Part shown: piece by piece, positions 38,824 through 47,189 of the stretch | Layout of the letters: each line of letters starts with the position of its first letter | How positions within the stretch are numbered: the stretch's first letter is position 1 | Source: Paucibacter sp. TC2R-5 | GTDB taxonomy: Bacteria > Pseudomonadota > Gammaproteobacteria > Burkholderiales > Burkholderiaceae_C | Assembly (NCBI RefSeq): GCF_025717605.1 | Contig: NZ_JAJIRQ010000004.1 | Span: 194,804 to 258,803 of the forward strand | DNA length: 64,000 nucleotides | Direction of reading: 5' to 3' | Translations under genes and position numbers: made by a program | The notes under the pieces: model-generated | The model's database searches: none | The model's input: only the letters and a program-made list of their open reading frames with translations | What the model was told of the DNA's origin: nothing

Positions 38824-38840
38824 GCAGTCCACAGGACTGC
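38824..38840. repeat. 7-bp inverted repeat, part of intergenic repeat
   Basis: GCAGTCC-ACA-GGACTGC, perfect dyad, 13 bases from the neighbouring GC-rich hairpins. Together they fill most of the 178-base gap between zapD and yacG. Confidence 0.6.
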
Positions 38841-38852
38841 TTGTGTCCGGGC

Positions 38853-38898
38853 AACGCCCCCTTGAGGGGGTGGCGCGAAGCGCCTACGGGGGTGGGCC
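38853..38898. repeat. GC-rich dispersed hairpin repeat
   Basis: Two consecutive stem-loops: CCCCC-TTGA-GGGGG (38857-38870) and GGCGC-GAA-GCGCC (38872-38884), then GGGGGTGGGCC. This combination recalls a repeat seen many times in Comamonadaceae-type genomes (from memory, not searched). In the transcript it would lie between zapD and yacG and could attenuate or stabilise the message. Confidence 0.6.
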
Positions 38899-38901
38899 AA
38901 G

Positions 38902-39666
38902 TCATGCGCACAGCGTCAGCTCAAAGCTGGCGTCCTGCTGGGTGGATTTGAGGCGGCCGTCTTCGTCCTGGCGCATCATACGGATCGAGATCATCAGGCG
39001 GTGCCCGCTGATCTCGGGTACTAGACCCAAGCTCGGGTCAATGCGCATGCGCAGCAGCTGGAATACCCGACCGGCGCCCAGACTTTGCTGGAATTGCCCG
39101 GCCACGGCCGCCACCTTGTGCGGTGTGCCGGAGTCACGCAGCAGGCCCAAGAGCACTTGCAGCGCTTCGGCAAGAGGCATCAGGCTCTGCGTCCACAGCA
39201 TCAGGTCGTTACGCCGGCGCACCGGCAAGAACTGCTGCCAAGTGTAGTAGGCCGGCAGATCGAATTCGCAAGTGCCGCCGGGAATGCTGATGCGGCTGCG
39301 AATGCTCATCAGCCATTCATTCGTGCTCAGGCAGGCGCCGGCCTTGCCGACCAGTTGATTCAAGCCTGCATAGGCCTTGTCGATGCGGGCGATCACGTCG
39401 TCCAGCAGCCCTTCGGCAACGCCGGGGTTGCCTCGATAGCCATTGAGCTGGGTTTTGTGACGCTCCAGCTCCTTGAGCAGATCTGACTTCAGATCGGCCC
39501 GCGAGGCCACATCGATGATCTCGAACATCGTGACCAGGGCGAAGTGGTGATCGAGCGGAGTTTCGCGCGCCATCAGCTGACCGAGGCGGTCGAACAGATG
39601 CTCCAGACGCAGCATCGTGCGGATGCTTTCGTTGAATGGGTACTCGTATAGGACCAAGGCGGTCAT
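38902..39666 (-). CDS. zapD: Cell division protein ZapD
   Basis: FtsZ-associated protein that bundles FtsZ filaments at the division ring. 254 residues with the family start [20 protein letters not shown] (about 5-24), the alpha-helical N-terminal domain and the beta-rich C-terminal segment [13 protein letters not shown] (about 132-144). Located downstream of coaE and upstream of yacG, the usual neighbourhood. 108 bases separate it from coaE with no visible terminator. Confidence 0.94.
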   Translation of the reverse strand: MTALVLYEYPFNESIRTMLRLEHLFDRLGQLMARETPLDHHFALVTMFEIIDVASRADLKSDLLKELERHKTQLNGYRGNPGVAEGLLDDVIARIDKAYAGLNQLVGKAGACLSTNEWLMSIRSRISIPGGTCEFDLPAYYTWQQFLPVRRRNDLMLWTQSLMPLAEALQVLLGLLRDSGTPHKVAAVAGQFQQSLGAGRVFQLLRMRIDPSLGLVPEISGHRLMISIRMMRQDEDGRLKSTQQDASFELTLCA

Positions 39667-39774
39667 CCCTATCGATCAGCTTGAGGTCATGGTGCCGTGC
39701 ACGCTGCACAGCTAACCCGCTAATTGTTTCACAGGCCGGGCAGCCTTAGCCAACAATGTCACGCTGGCTCGCGG

Positions 39775-40377
39775 TTATTTAGCAGGGTGCCAACGGTCGG
39801 CCAGGTGCAGGACTTGCGCTTTGAGGGCCGCGAGGCTCAGCCCCTCGTTGTAGATGATGGCATCCGCACTGGCGCGTCGCTGTGCTCGGCTGGCTTGGGC
39901 CGCGAGCACAGCTGCGGCCGCAGCAAGCGTCCAGCCCGGGCGAGCAGCGACCCTGTCCAATTGCGTCTGCTCTGTACAGTCGACCACCAGCACCCGCGCA
40001 ACGCGATGGCGCCAACGGCCGGATTCGACCAATAAAGGCACATCAAAGATGATCAACCGGGCGCCGGCCTGCTCGGCTGCCGCGCTCTCGGCCAGAGTCT
40101 GCGCGCCGATCAGCGGATGCAAAACAGCCTCCAAGCGCTGCTTTGCGCTGGGGTCTGAAAAGGCCAAATCACGCATGGCGACCCGGTTCAGGGCGCCCTC
40201 TGTAGTCAGCATCGCGGGGCCAAATTCGGTGGCGATGGCCGGCATGGCCGCTCCCCCCGGTCCGCTGAGCTGACGCGCTATCGCATCGGTGTCGATCACG
40301 GCCGCGCCGGCCTCACGCAAGAAATTCGCAACCGTGCTTTTGCCGCTGCCTATGCCGCCGGTCAAACCGATTTTCAT
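39775..40377 (-). CDS. coaE: Dephospho-CoA kinase
   Basis: Last step of coenzyme A synthesis: phosphorylates dephospho-CoA on the ribose. Walker A is GGIGSGKST (about residues 7-15), with DTDAIARQL (about 33-41) and the FDVPLLVES lid region (about 112-120). The ATG at 40377 overlaps the pilD stop (ATGA); the longer frame from 40392 lies inside pilD. 200 residues. Confidence 0.95.
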   Translation of the reverse strand: MKIGLTGGIGSGKSTVANFLREAGAAVIDTDAIARQLSGPGGAAMPAIATEFGPAMLTTEGALNRVAMRDLAFSDPSAKQRLEAVLHPLIGAQTLAESAAAEQAGARLIIFDVPLLVESGRWRHRVARVLVVDCTEQTQLDRVAARPGWTLAAAAAVLAAQASRAQRRASADAIIYNEGLSLAALKAQVLHLADRWHPAK

Positions 40378-41300
40378 GCCCAGCCAAGCCACCCGAGTAC
40401 GCGTGGGGCACCGGCAAAAAGCACCACAAAACCGCCGCCGGCCAAGAAGGGGCCGAAGGGCACATAGCGGCCTTCACGCAGATTGGCATTCATCTTCATG
40501 CCAATGCCGACGATGGCGCCAATCACCGAGGCGCCCAACACAATCGGCAGCACCATCTGCCAGCCGAGCCAAGCACCTAAGGCCGCCAGCAATTTGAAGT
40601 CGCCATAACCCATGCCCTCTTTGCCGGTGGCCAGCTTGAACAGCCAATAGACCGACCACAAAGACAGATAACCGACCAAGGCACCTGTCAGCGCATCGCC
40701 CAAAGGAATGGTCAGGCCCAGCAGCGACGCGGCCAGACCTGCCCAAAGCAGCGGCTGATTGAGGGAGTCGGGTAGGAGTGTGGTGTCCCAATCGATCGCA
40801 GCCAAGGCCAATAAAGTGGCGCCGAAGCCGCACCAAAGCAGTGTGCTGGGCTGTGCACCAAAACGCCAGGACAGGGCGGCAAAGAGCAGGCCGCAGCTCA
40901 GCTCAATCAAGGGGTAGCGGGCGGAGATGGGGGCCTTGCAGGCCGAGCATTTACCACCCAGCCGCAGCCAGCCAAGCAAGGGTAAGTTTTCATGCCAAGC
41001 CAGTTGATGGCCGCATTTGGGGCAGCGCGAGCGGGGCAGGGCTATGCCCAATGTCGGCAGCTTGCCCAGCCGTTCGCTCAAAGCGTTAGCGGCGCCGGCG
41101 AGCTTTTCGGCCTCCGGCTTGGGCAGGCCGCTGGCACGGCTGAGTTCAGCCGCATCGCCCAATTGGGCGGCGGCATCCGCCAGCCACTGCCGCTCAAGAA
41201 TCAGCGGTGTGCGGTGGATCAACACATTGAGAAAGCTGCCTATGCACAGGCCGAGCAGACCCAGGACCCAGGGCGAAAGCAGGAATTCGTAGTCTTGCAT
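40374..41300 (-). CDS. pilD: Prepilin peptidase / N-methyltransferase PilD
   Basis: Inner-membrane aspartic protease that cleaves and N-methylates prepilins. The N-terminal methylase domain has GSFLNVLIHR (about 22-31) and the two zinc CxxC pairs CPKCGH and CSACKA. The two catalytic aspartates are in AAIDWDTTLLPD (about 168-179) and GMGYGDFKLLAALGAWLGW (about 228-246). About eight helices. The ATG at 41300 was chosen; the frame extends upstream into the pilC end. 308 residues. Processes the pilins encoded at 25260-28543. Confidence 0.95.
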   Translation of the reverse strand: MQDYEFLLSPWVLGLLGLCIGSFLNVLIHRTPLILERQWLADAAAQLGDAAELSRASGLPKPEAEKLAGAANALSERLGKLPTLGIALPRSRCPKCGHQLAWHENLPLLGWLRLGGKCSACKAPISARYPLIELSCGLLFAALSWRFGAQPSTLLWCGFGATLLALAAIDWDTTLLPDSLNQPLLWAGLAASLLGLTIPLGDALTGALVGYLSLWSVYWLFKLATGKEGMGYGDFKLLAALGAWLGWQMVLPIVLGASVIGAIVGIGMKMNANLREGRYVPFGPFLAGGGFVVLFAGAPRVLGWLGWA

Positions 41301-41307
41301 GAGTGGA

Positions 41308-42528
41308 TTAAACGACTTGTCCGAGTTTGAAAATAGGCAGATACATGGCCACCACAATGCCGCCGATGATGGTGCCCAGAATCACGATGATGAAGGGCTC
41401 CATCAAGCTGGCCAGCGCATTGACGGCCTCATCAACCTCGTCCTCAAAGAACTCGGCCGACTTGGCCAGCATATGGTCGAGCGAGCCCGACTCTTCGCCG
41501 ATGGCGGCCATCTGCAAGACCATGCTGGGGAAGATGCCGGTGGCCTGCATCGAGGTGGTCAAGGCAGTGCCGGTCGACACGTCGCGTTGAATCTTCTCGG
41601 TTGCTTCCGAAAAAACGGCATTGCCGGCCGCACCGCCGACCGAGTCCAGCGCCTCCACCAGCGGCACACCGGCGGCAAACATGGTGGACAGCGTGCGGGT
41701 CCAGCGTGCCACCGCCGATTTGTAGAGCAGATCGCCAAACACGGGGATTTTCAACAAGATGCGGTCCATGGTGGCCTGCATCTTGACCGAGCGCTTCCAG
41801 GACTGGAAGAAGAAATAGAGCCCGCCGCCGAGCCCGCCAAAAATCGCCCACCAGTAGGAGACGAAAAACTCAGACATGGCGATAACAACCAAGGTCGGAG
41901 TGGGCAAGGTGGCACCAAATGAGTTGAAAACGTCCTTGAAGGCCGGCACCACGAAGATCATGATCACGGCCACCACCACAAATGCCACCGACAAGACGGC
42001 GATTGGGTAGGTCAGCGCCGACTTGATCTTGTTTTTGAGCGCCATGGTTTTTTCTTGATAGACCGCCAAGCGGTCCAGCAGCGACTCCAAGATGCCGGCC
42101 GCCTCGCCGGCTTCGACCAAATTGCAATACAGCGCATCAAAATACAGCGGGTGCTTGCGCAAGGCGGTCGACAAACTGGTGCCGGTTTCCACGTCTTGGC
42201 GGATGTCGCTCAACAGGCGGGTGAGTTGCGGGTTGGTGCTGCCGCGCCCGACGATCTCGAATGACTGCAAGAGCGGCACGCCGGCCCGCATCATGGTGGC
42301 GAGTTGACGGGTGAAGATGGCGATGTCTTTTTGCTTGATCGCTTTGCCGCCGCTGGTTCGGCGTTTTTTGACCTTGCTGACCAAGATGCCTTGGCGGCGC
42401 AGCGTGGCGCTGACCATGGCCTCGCCGCCGGCGCGGATCTCGCCCCGCACAACTTTGCCGTTACGGTCCTTGCCTTCCCACTCGAAAGTGGCTTCGTTAA
42501 CCGGTTTGGGTTTTGTCGCCATATCCAT
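41308..42528 (-). CDS. pilC: Type IV pilus inner-membrane platform protein PilC
   Basis: Polytopic platform of the pilus motor that interacts with PilB. Two T2SSF domains (about 70-195 and 275-398) each precede membrane helices; the typical FTRQLATMMRAGVPLLQSFE (about 72-91) and TRTLSTMFAAGVPLVEALD repeat (about 278-296) are visible. 406 residues. The start may be ATG 42528 or ATG 42522. 17 bases downstream of pilB. Confidence 0.96.
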   Translation of the reverse strand: MDMATKPKPVNEATFEWEGKDRNGKVVRGEIRAGGEAMVSATLRRQGILVSKVKKRRTSGGKAIKQKDIAIFTRQLATMMRAGVPLLQSFEIVGRGSTNPQLTRLLSDIRQDVETGTSLSTALRKHPLYFDALYCNLVEAGEAAGILESLLDRLAVYQEKTMALKNKIKSALTYPIAVLSVAFVVVAVIMIFVVPAFKDVFNSFGATLPTPTLVVIAMSEFFVSYWWAIFGGLGGGLYFFFQSWKRSVKMQATMDRILLKIPVFGDLLYKSAVARWTRTLSTMFAAGVPLVEALDSVGGAAGNAVFSEATEKIQRDVSTGTALTTSMQATGIFPSMVLQMAAIGEESGSLDHMLAKSAEFFEDEVDEAVNALASLMEPFIIVILGTIIGGIVVAMYLPIFKLGQVV

Positions 42529-42545
42529 CCACTCCCGGATTCAAT

Positions 42546-44267
42546 TTATTCATTGGTGGCCGCCAAGACCTCTTCCAGCGTGGTCACGCCCAGCTTGACC
42601 TTGACCAAGCCGAACTGGCGCAGGTCGCGCACGCCCTCGGACCGGGCCTGCACCGCGATATCCATGGCCGAGCCTTCGGCCAGGATGATGCGCTGAATCG
42701 GCTCAGAAATTGGCATCACTTGGTAAAGTCCCACCCGTCCCCGGTAACCGCTGTTACAACTTGAACAACCGACCGCACGGTATTGCTTCCAACTGCCGTC
42801 CAGTTCTTCTTCCAGAAAGCCCGCCCGCAGCAAAGCCTCACGCGGATATTCGGCCGGCGCCTTGCAGTTTTCACAGAGCCGGCGCACCAGACGTTGCGCA
42901 GTAATCAGCAGCACGCTGGAGGCGATATTGAAAGGTGCCACGCCCATATTCAAGAGCCGGGTCAGCGTCTTTGGTGCGTCATTGGTGTGCAGAGTCGACA
43001 TCACCATATGACCGGTTTGTGCGGCCTTGATGGCAATGTCGGCGGTCTCCAGGTCCCGAATCTCGCCCACCATGATGATGTCCGGGTCCTGGCGCAGAAA
43101 TGACTTCAGCGCGGCCGAAAAGCTCAAACCCGCCTTGTCGTTGACATTGACCTGGTTGATGCCGGGCAAGTTGATTTCGGCCGGGTCTTCGACGGTCGAG
43201 ATATTGACGCCCGGTTGATTGAGGATGTTCAAGCAGGTGTATAGCGACACCGTTTTGCCGGAGCCGGTAGGTCCCGTCACCAACACCATGCCGTAGGGGC
43301 GCGAGATGCAGGCGAGCAAGCGCTCCTTCTCGATCTTCTCGTAGCCCAGCGCTTCAATACCTAACTTTGCAGATGAAGGGTCCAAAATCCGGATCACGAT
43401 TTTCTCGCCGAACAGCGTCGGCAGCGTGCTGATGCGGAAGTCGATCGACTTGGCGCCGAACTTCAGCTTCATTCGGCCGTCTTGCGGCACCCGGCGTTCG
43501 GCAATGTCCAGCCTTGAAAGCACCTTGATGCGCGAGGCCAGCTTGTCCTTGATGGCGATAGGCGGCTGGGTAATTTCGCGCAGCTCGCCGTCGACCCGAA
43601 AGCGCACACGGTAGTGATACTCGTAGGGCTCGAAGTGCAAGTCCGAGGCGCGCATATTGATCGCGTCGACCAGCATCTTCTGCAGAAAGCGCACGACCGG
43701 CGCATCTTCCACATCGCCGAGTTCGGCGGCCTCTGGCGCTGGACTGGCTTCGCCCTCATCGATGTCGAAATCAAAGTCGCCGCCGGCCATGGACTCCAGC
43801 GTCTCGCTCGCAGTGCTGCTCGAGCCGGCCAGCATCTTGGCCAGCTTGTCATGCTCGACAATGATCCATTCTGGTGCTAACTGGGTGGCAAACTTGATGC
43901 GCTCCACCACTTCCTGATCGGTCGGGTCTGCGCCGCCGATGAAGAGCCGGCTGCCGCGCCGGCCCAGCACCACCACCTGATATTGCAAGGCCAGCTTGCT
44001 GTCGATGATGTTGTGCGGCATGCGCTGCGCATCCATCGCATTCAGATCGAGCAGCGGCAAGGCCAGCGCCGTCGACAGTGTGTGCGCCAAGTCGCTGGAT
44101 GACACCACGCCGGCCGCGATCACCGAGTTGACGAAGCTGATCTTTTTCTCGCGTGCTTGGCGGGCCAAGTCCTCGGCCACCTTGGGCGCCAGCTTGCCCG
44201 CATGTACCAACATGCGTGCCACGCCCGAGAGGGCTGACTGGGGCGGTTCGGCCAAGGTGGCATCCAT
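42546..44267 (-). CDS. pilB: Type IV pilus assembly ATPase PilB
   Basis: Hexameric ATPase that powers pilus extension. The N-terminal MshEN-type domain (about 20-140) precedes the ATPase core with Walker A GPTGSGKT (about 337-344), the Asp box, Walker B (IMVGEIRDLETADIA, about 400-414) and the His box. The zinc tetracysteine motif CENCK...CSSCNSGYRG is intact (about 470-520). 573 residues. First gene of the pilBCD-coaE-zapD-yacG operon. In the 138-base upstream gap a TTTACA could be a -35 box, but no good -10 box follows. Confidence 0.97.
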   Translation of the reverse strand: MDATLAEPPQSALSGVARMLVHAGKLAPKVAEDLARQAREKKISFVNSVIAAGVVSSSDLAHTLSTALALPLLDLNAMDAQRMPHNIIDSKLALQYQVVVLGRRGSRLFIGGADPTDQEVVERIKFATQLAPEWIIVEHDKLAKMLAGSSSTASETLESMAGGDFDFDIDEGEASPAPEAAELGDVEDAPVVRFLQKMLVDAINMRASDLHFEPYEYHYRVRFRVDGELREITQPPIAIKDKLASRIKVLSRLDIAERRVPQDGRMKLKFGAKSIDFRISTLPTLFGEKIVIRILDPSSAKLGIEALGYEKIEKERLLACISRPYGMVLVTGPTGSGKTVSLYTCLNILNQPGVNISTVEDPAEINLPGINQVNVNDKAGLSFSAALKSFLRQDPDIIMVGEIRDLETADIAIKAAQTGHMVMSTLHTNDAPKTLTRLLNMGVAPFNIASSVLLITAQRLVRRLCENCKAPAEYPREALLRAGFLEEELDGSWKQYRAVGCSSCNSGYRGRVGLYQVMPISEPIQRIILAEGSAMDIAVQARSEGVRDLRQFGLVKVKLGVTTLEEVLAATNE

Positions 44268-44405
44268 GGGAAGGGGGCTTCAGTCTAAAAATGTTTGCAT
44301 TTCACACTGTAAACCGCCAGGCAGCGGCGCGCAGCATGTCGAGTGTGTCTAAGCTCACGATTAGGCCAGCACATCTTGAGTCATGGACGCCAGAACAACA
44401 AGGGT

Positions 44406-47189
44406 TTAGCCCGGTTGGAGCGTCGATTGAGGCGGGCTGAGCTCGGCCTGACTGATCGGCAGCAACACGCGCACCGTGCTGCCTAGCCCCGGCTCGCTGG
44501 TGATTTTCAGTTCTCCGCCTTGCAAGTCGAGGATGTCTTTGACGATGCTCATGCCCAGCCCGGCGCCCAAGACCGTGCCGGATTTGTCGGCGCGGTAAAA
44601 GCGCTCGGTGATGTGCGAGAGCTGCTCGGCGCTCATGCCGATGCCGTGATCCTGCACCTCGATGCAAACCTGTGTGGCCGTGGAGCCCAGCATGCGCAAC
44701 TGCACCGCGCCACCGGCGGGAGAATATTTGTAAGCGTTCGAGAGCAGGTTGCGCAACACATGCAGCACGCTGTTGGCGTCGATCTTGACGAAGCAGGGAG
44801 CCGCAGCCAGGTCGAGCTCCACCGCGGCCCGGCCCTCGGGCACTTCGAACTGTTCCACCGCCTGTGCCAGCACCGCACCGAGTTCGACTCGCTGCAAGTT
44901 GAGGTCCTTGTCGCCGCGCGCCTCCATACGCGCCAGGTCGAGCAAGTCATTGATGATGGCCACCATCACCTGGCTTTGGCTGTAGATCTTCTTCAGGAAC
45001 TGCTTTTGCCGCTCAGGCGCCATATCGCGCGAAATCAGCAGCTCGCTGAAGCCGTAAATGCTCGCCATCGGCGTGCGCAACTCATGCGCAGCGGTATGCA
45101 GGAACTCGCTTTTCATTCTGTCGACCTCGACCTGGTGGCTGACGTCGCGCAGCTGCAAGACCTGTGCGATCTCGATGCTTTGGCCTTGGCGCAAGGTCAG
45201 CTCCAGCACCCTGTGCGTGGGCCGTTCGAGTTCGATCAAATGGCTGGCCTCATGGAGCTGGGCCATGCTCACGCTGGCGGCAGTCTCAGCCCCTTGCTGC
45301 GCCAGCAAGGCCAGCAAAGCGTCGGCGCCCAGGCCCAGCACGGCGGCGCTGCTCAGGCCGGTCAGCGTGTTGAAGGCCGGGCTGATGTAGCGCACCATGT
45401 GCTGCGCATCGAAGGACACAAAGCCGTCCGGGCTGAGCGCAAAGATGGCGGCCAGTTGCTCGCTGCGCAGGCGCATCTCGGTTTCGGCCTGTTTTTGCCG
45501 GCTGATGTCGGTATGGATGGCCACAAAGCGTTCAACTTGACCGCTGGCGTCGAGAAATGGTGCGATGGTGGTTTTGACCCAGTAGGCCTGCCCTTGTTTA
45601 TTCAAATGACCCAGCTCGCCCGACCAGAGCTTGCCCCGAAAGATCTGCCCGCGTGCTTCGTTCAAGGTCGCCAGTGACTCCGGCAGGGTGGCCACCATAT
45701 CGAAGCGCTCACCCAGCAACTCATCTCTGCGGTATCCGCTGACCAGGCAAAACTCGTCATTGGCATAGGTGAACAAGCCCTTGGCGTCGGCGCTGGAGAC
45801 CAGCGAGTGGTGCTTGAGGGTGTCGAGCAAAAACTGGTGTTCGCGCAGCGCGGCTTCGGCCTCGGTGTTGGCCTGGCGAAAACCGGCCGTCATTTCGTCG
45901 GCGATGAACAAGGCGCGGGCGCGGCCGATACCAAACAACCACAGCACCATCACGCTCATCATGCTCAGGGCGACCCCGCCCACGCCGGCCCAAAAAGGCT
46001 TGCCTTCGATCACCAAGGCGTCAAATTGATGGGTGCTGGTCAGCAGCAAGGTCAGCGGCTGCCCGCCAACGAAAATGGTCTGCGAGACTTGGAACATATG
46101 CTCTTGCTGGTCGGCGCCCGAGGCCGGGCCTGGTGCTTCCCGGGGTCGCTCGCCGTCAAGTTCAAACAGCAAGGCCGCAGGCACTGTGTTGCTGCCTTCG
46201 AACAACTTGAAGCTCAGCAGGCCTTGCGTGTTGTGGCCGATATCGGCGAGCAGTTCGCTCAGCTTGATCGGCGCATAGAGCAGGCCGGCGCTGGCAGCTA
46301 GGCGCTGCGGCTCGGTGCTCAGGTCGGCTCCGATGTGATGCAAGGGCAAAAGAAACAAAAAGTCCGAGGATCGGATGCTGCTTTGCGGGTTGGGGATGGG
46401 CTTGAGAAAAGGTGTCAACGTAGCTTGCCCGCTGCGCAGCGCGCGCTCGGCGGCGGCGCGGCGCACCGGCTCGGCGCCAAGATCGAAGCCCAGCGCGGGC
46501 AAGTTGTTCTCCAGCGGTTCGATGTATTTGACGATGAAGAGATCGGCGGCGTCACCGGACGTTGAGAGCTTGAGCTCATGTGTGCGTGTTTGTTCACGCT
46601 GCAAGAAGTTCTCCAACTCGTCCCGCTCGACTCGCTCGATGAAGCCGAAGCCGCGCACACCTGGGAAGTCCCGCAGCATATTGCGGGCCACCACATAACG
46701 CCTGAATTCATCTTCATAAAACTGCAGCCGAGCCTCGAACAGGGCGGCCAGCCCACGCAAGCCCTTGGCGGGCAGATCAAAGCGCAGCTTGACATCACCG
46801 GCCAGCAGCTCCACCAGGTGATCGAAGCGTGCTTGCGCGGTGCTTTTGACGCTTTCAATCTGGTAATGCACCAGGCCTGCGCTCAGCGTCAGGCCCAGCG
46901 CGAAGACGGCGCAGCAATTCAAAATCAGCGGGCGCAGGCGTCGGCCTACCCGCTCCGTCATGCTTTGCCTGGCCAGCCGAATGCCGCGCCATACCATCAA
47001 GGCGCAAACCGGCAATGTGTAGAGCAGCAGCTCCGCCCAAACGCCCAGCTCCCAACGCTGCTCCTCCAGGGCTGACCTGAGCCAGAGTCGCTGCAGCACA
47101 TAGGCCAGCAAGAACAAGCCGGCCACTTCCAGCAAGACGCGCAGCGGGTAGGCCCTGCTATGAAGCCACTGCAAGCCCTGGCGCATCAC
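44406..47189 (-). CDS. CHASE-PAS-PAS sensor histidine kinase
   Basis: Membrane histidine kinase, 927 residues. Two N-terminal helices (about 18-38 and 50-66), a third at 90-108, then a periplasmic CHASE-like domain (about 115-390, with FPGVRGFGFIERV), a helix at about 402-422, PAS (about 450-565), second PAS (about 578-685), HisKA with phospho-acceptor His702 in HELRTP, and the ATPase domain with N box (Asn818), DHGIGM (847-852) and GAGLGM (875-880). No receiver domain is attached. Overlaps the upstream kinase by four bases. Ligand unknown. The receiver at 50636 is the nearest possible partner. Confidence 0.9.
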   Translation of the reverse strand: MMRQGLQWLHSRAYPLRVLLEVAGLFLLAYVLQRLWLRSALEEQRWELGVWAELLLYTLPVCALMVWRGIRLARQSMTERVGRRLRPLILNCCAVFALGLTLSAGLVHYQIESVKSTAQARFDHLVELLAGDVKLRFDLPAKGLRGLAALFEARLQFYEDEFRRYVVARNMLRDFPGVRGFGFIERVERDELENFLQREQTRTHELKLSTSGDAADLFIVKYIEPLENNLPALGFDLGAEPVRRAAAERALRSGQATLTPFLKPIPNPQSSIRSSDFLFLLPLHHIGADLSTEPQRLAASAGLLYAPIKLSELLADIGHNTQGLLSFKLFEGSNTVPAALLFELDGERPREAPGPASGADQQEHMFQVSQTIFVGGQPLTLLLTSTHQFDALVIEGKPFWAGVGGVALSMMSVMVLWLFGIGRARALFIADEMTAGFRQANTEAEAALREHQFLLDTLKHHSLVSSADAKGLFTYANDEFCLVSGYRRDELLGERFDMVATLPESLATLNEARGQIFRGKLWSGELGHLNKQGQAYWVKTTIAPFLDASGQVERFVAIHTDISRQKQAETEMRLRSEQLAAIFALSPDGFVSFDAQHMVRYISPAFNTLTGLSSAAVLGLGADALLALLAQQGAETAASVSMAQLHEASHLIELERPTHRVLELTLRQGQSIEIAQVLQLRDVSHQVEVDRMKSEFLHTAAHELRTPMASIYGFSELLISRDMAPERQKQFLKKIYSQSQVMVAIINDLLDLARMEARGDKDLNLQRVELGAVLAQAVEQFEVPEGRAAVELDLAAAPCFVKIDANSVLHVLRNLLSNAYKYSPAGGAVQLRMLGSTATQVCIEVQDHGIGMSAEQLSHITERFYRADKSGTVLGAGLGMSIVKDILDLQGGELKITSEPGLGSTVRVLLPISQAELSPPQSTLQPG

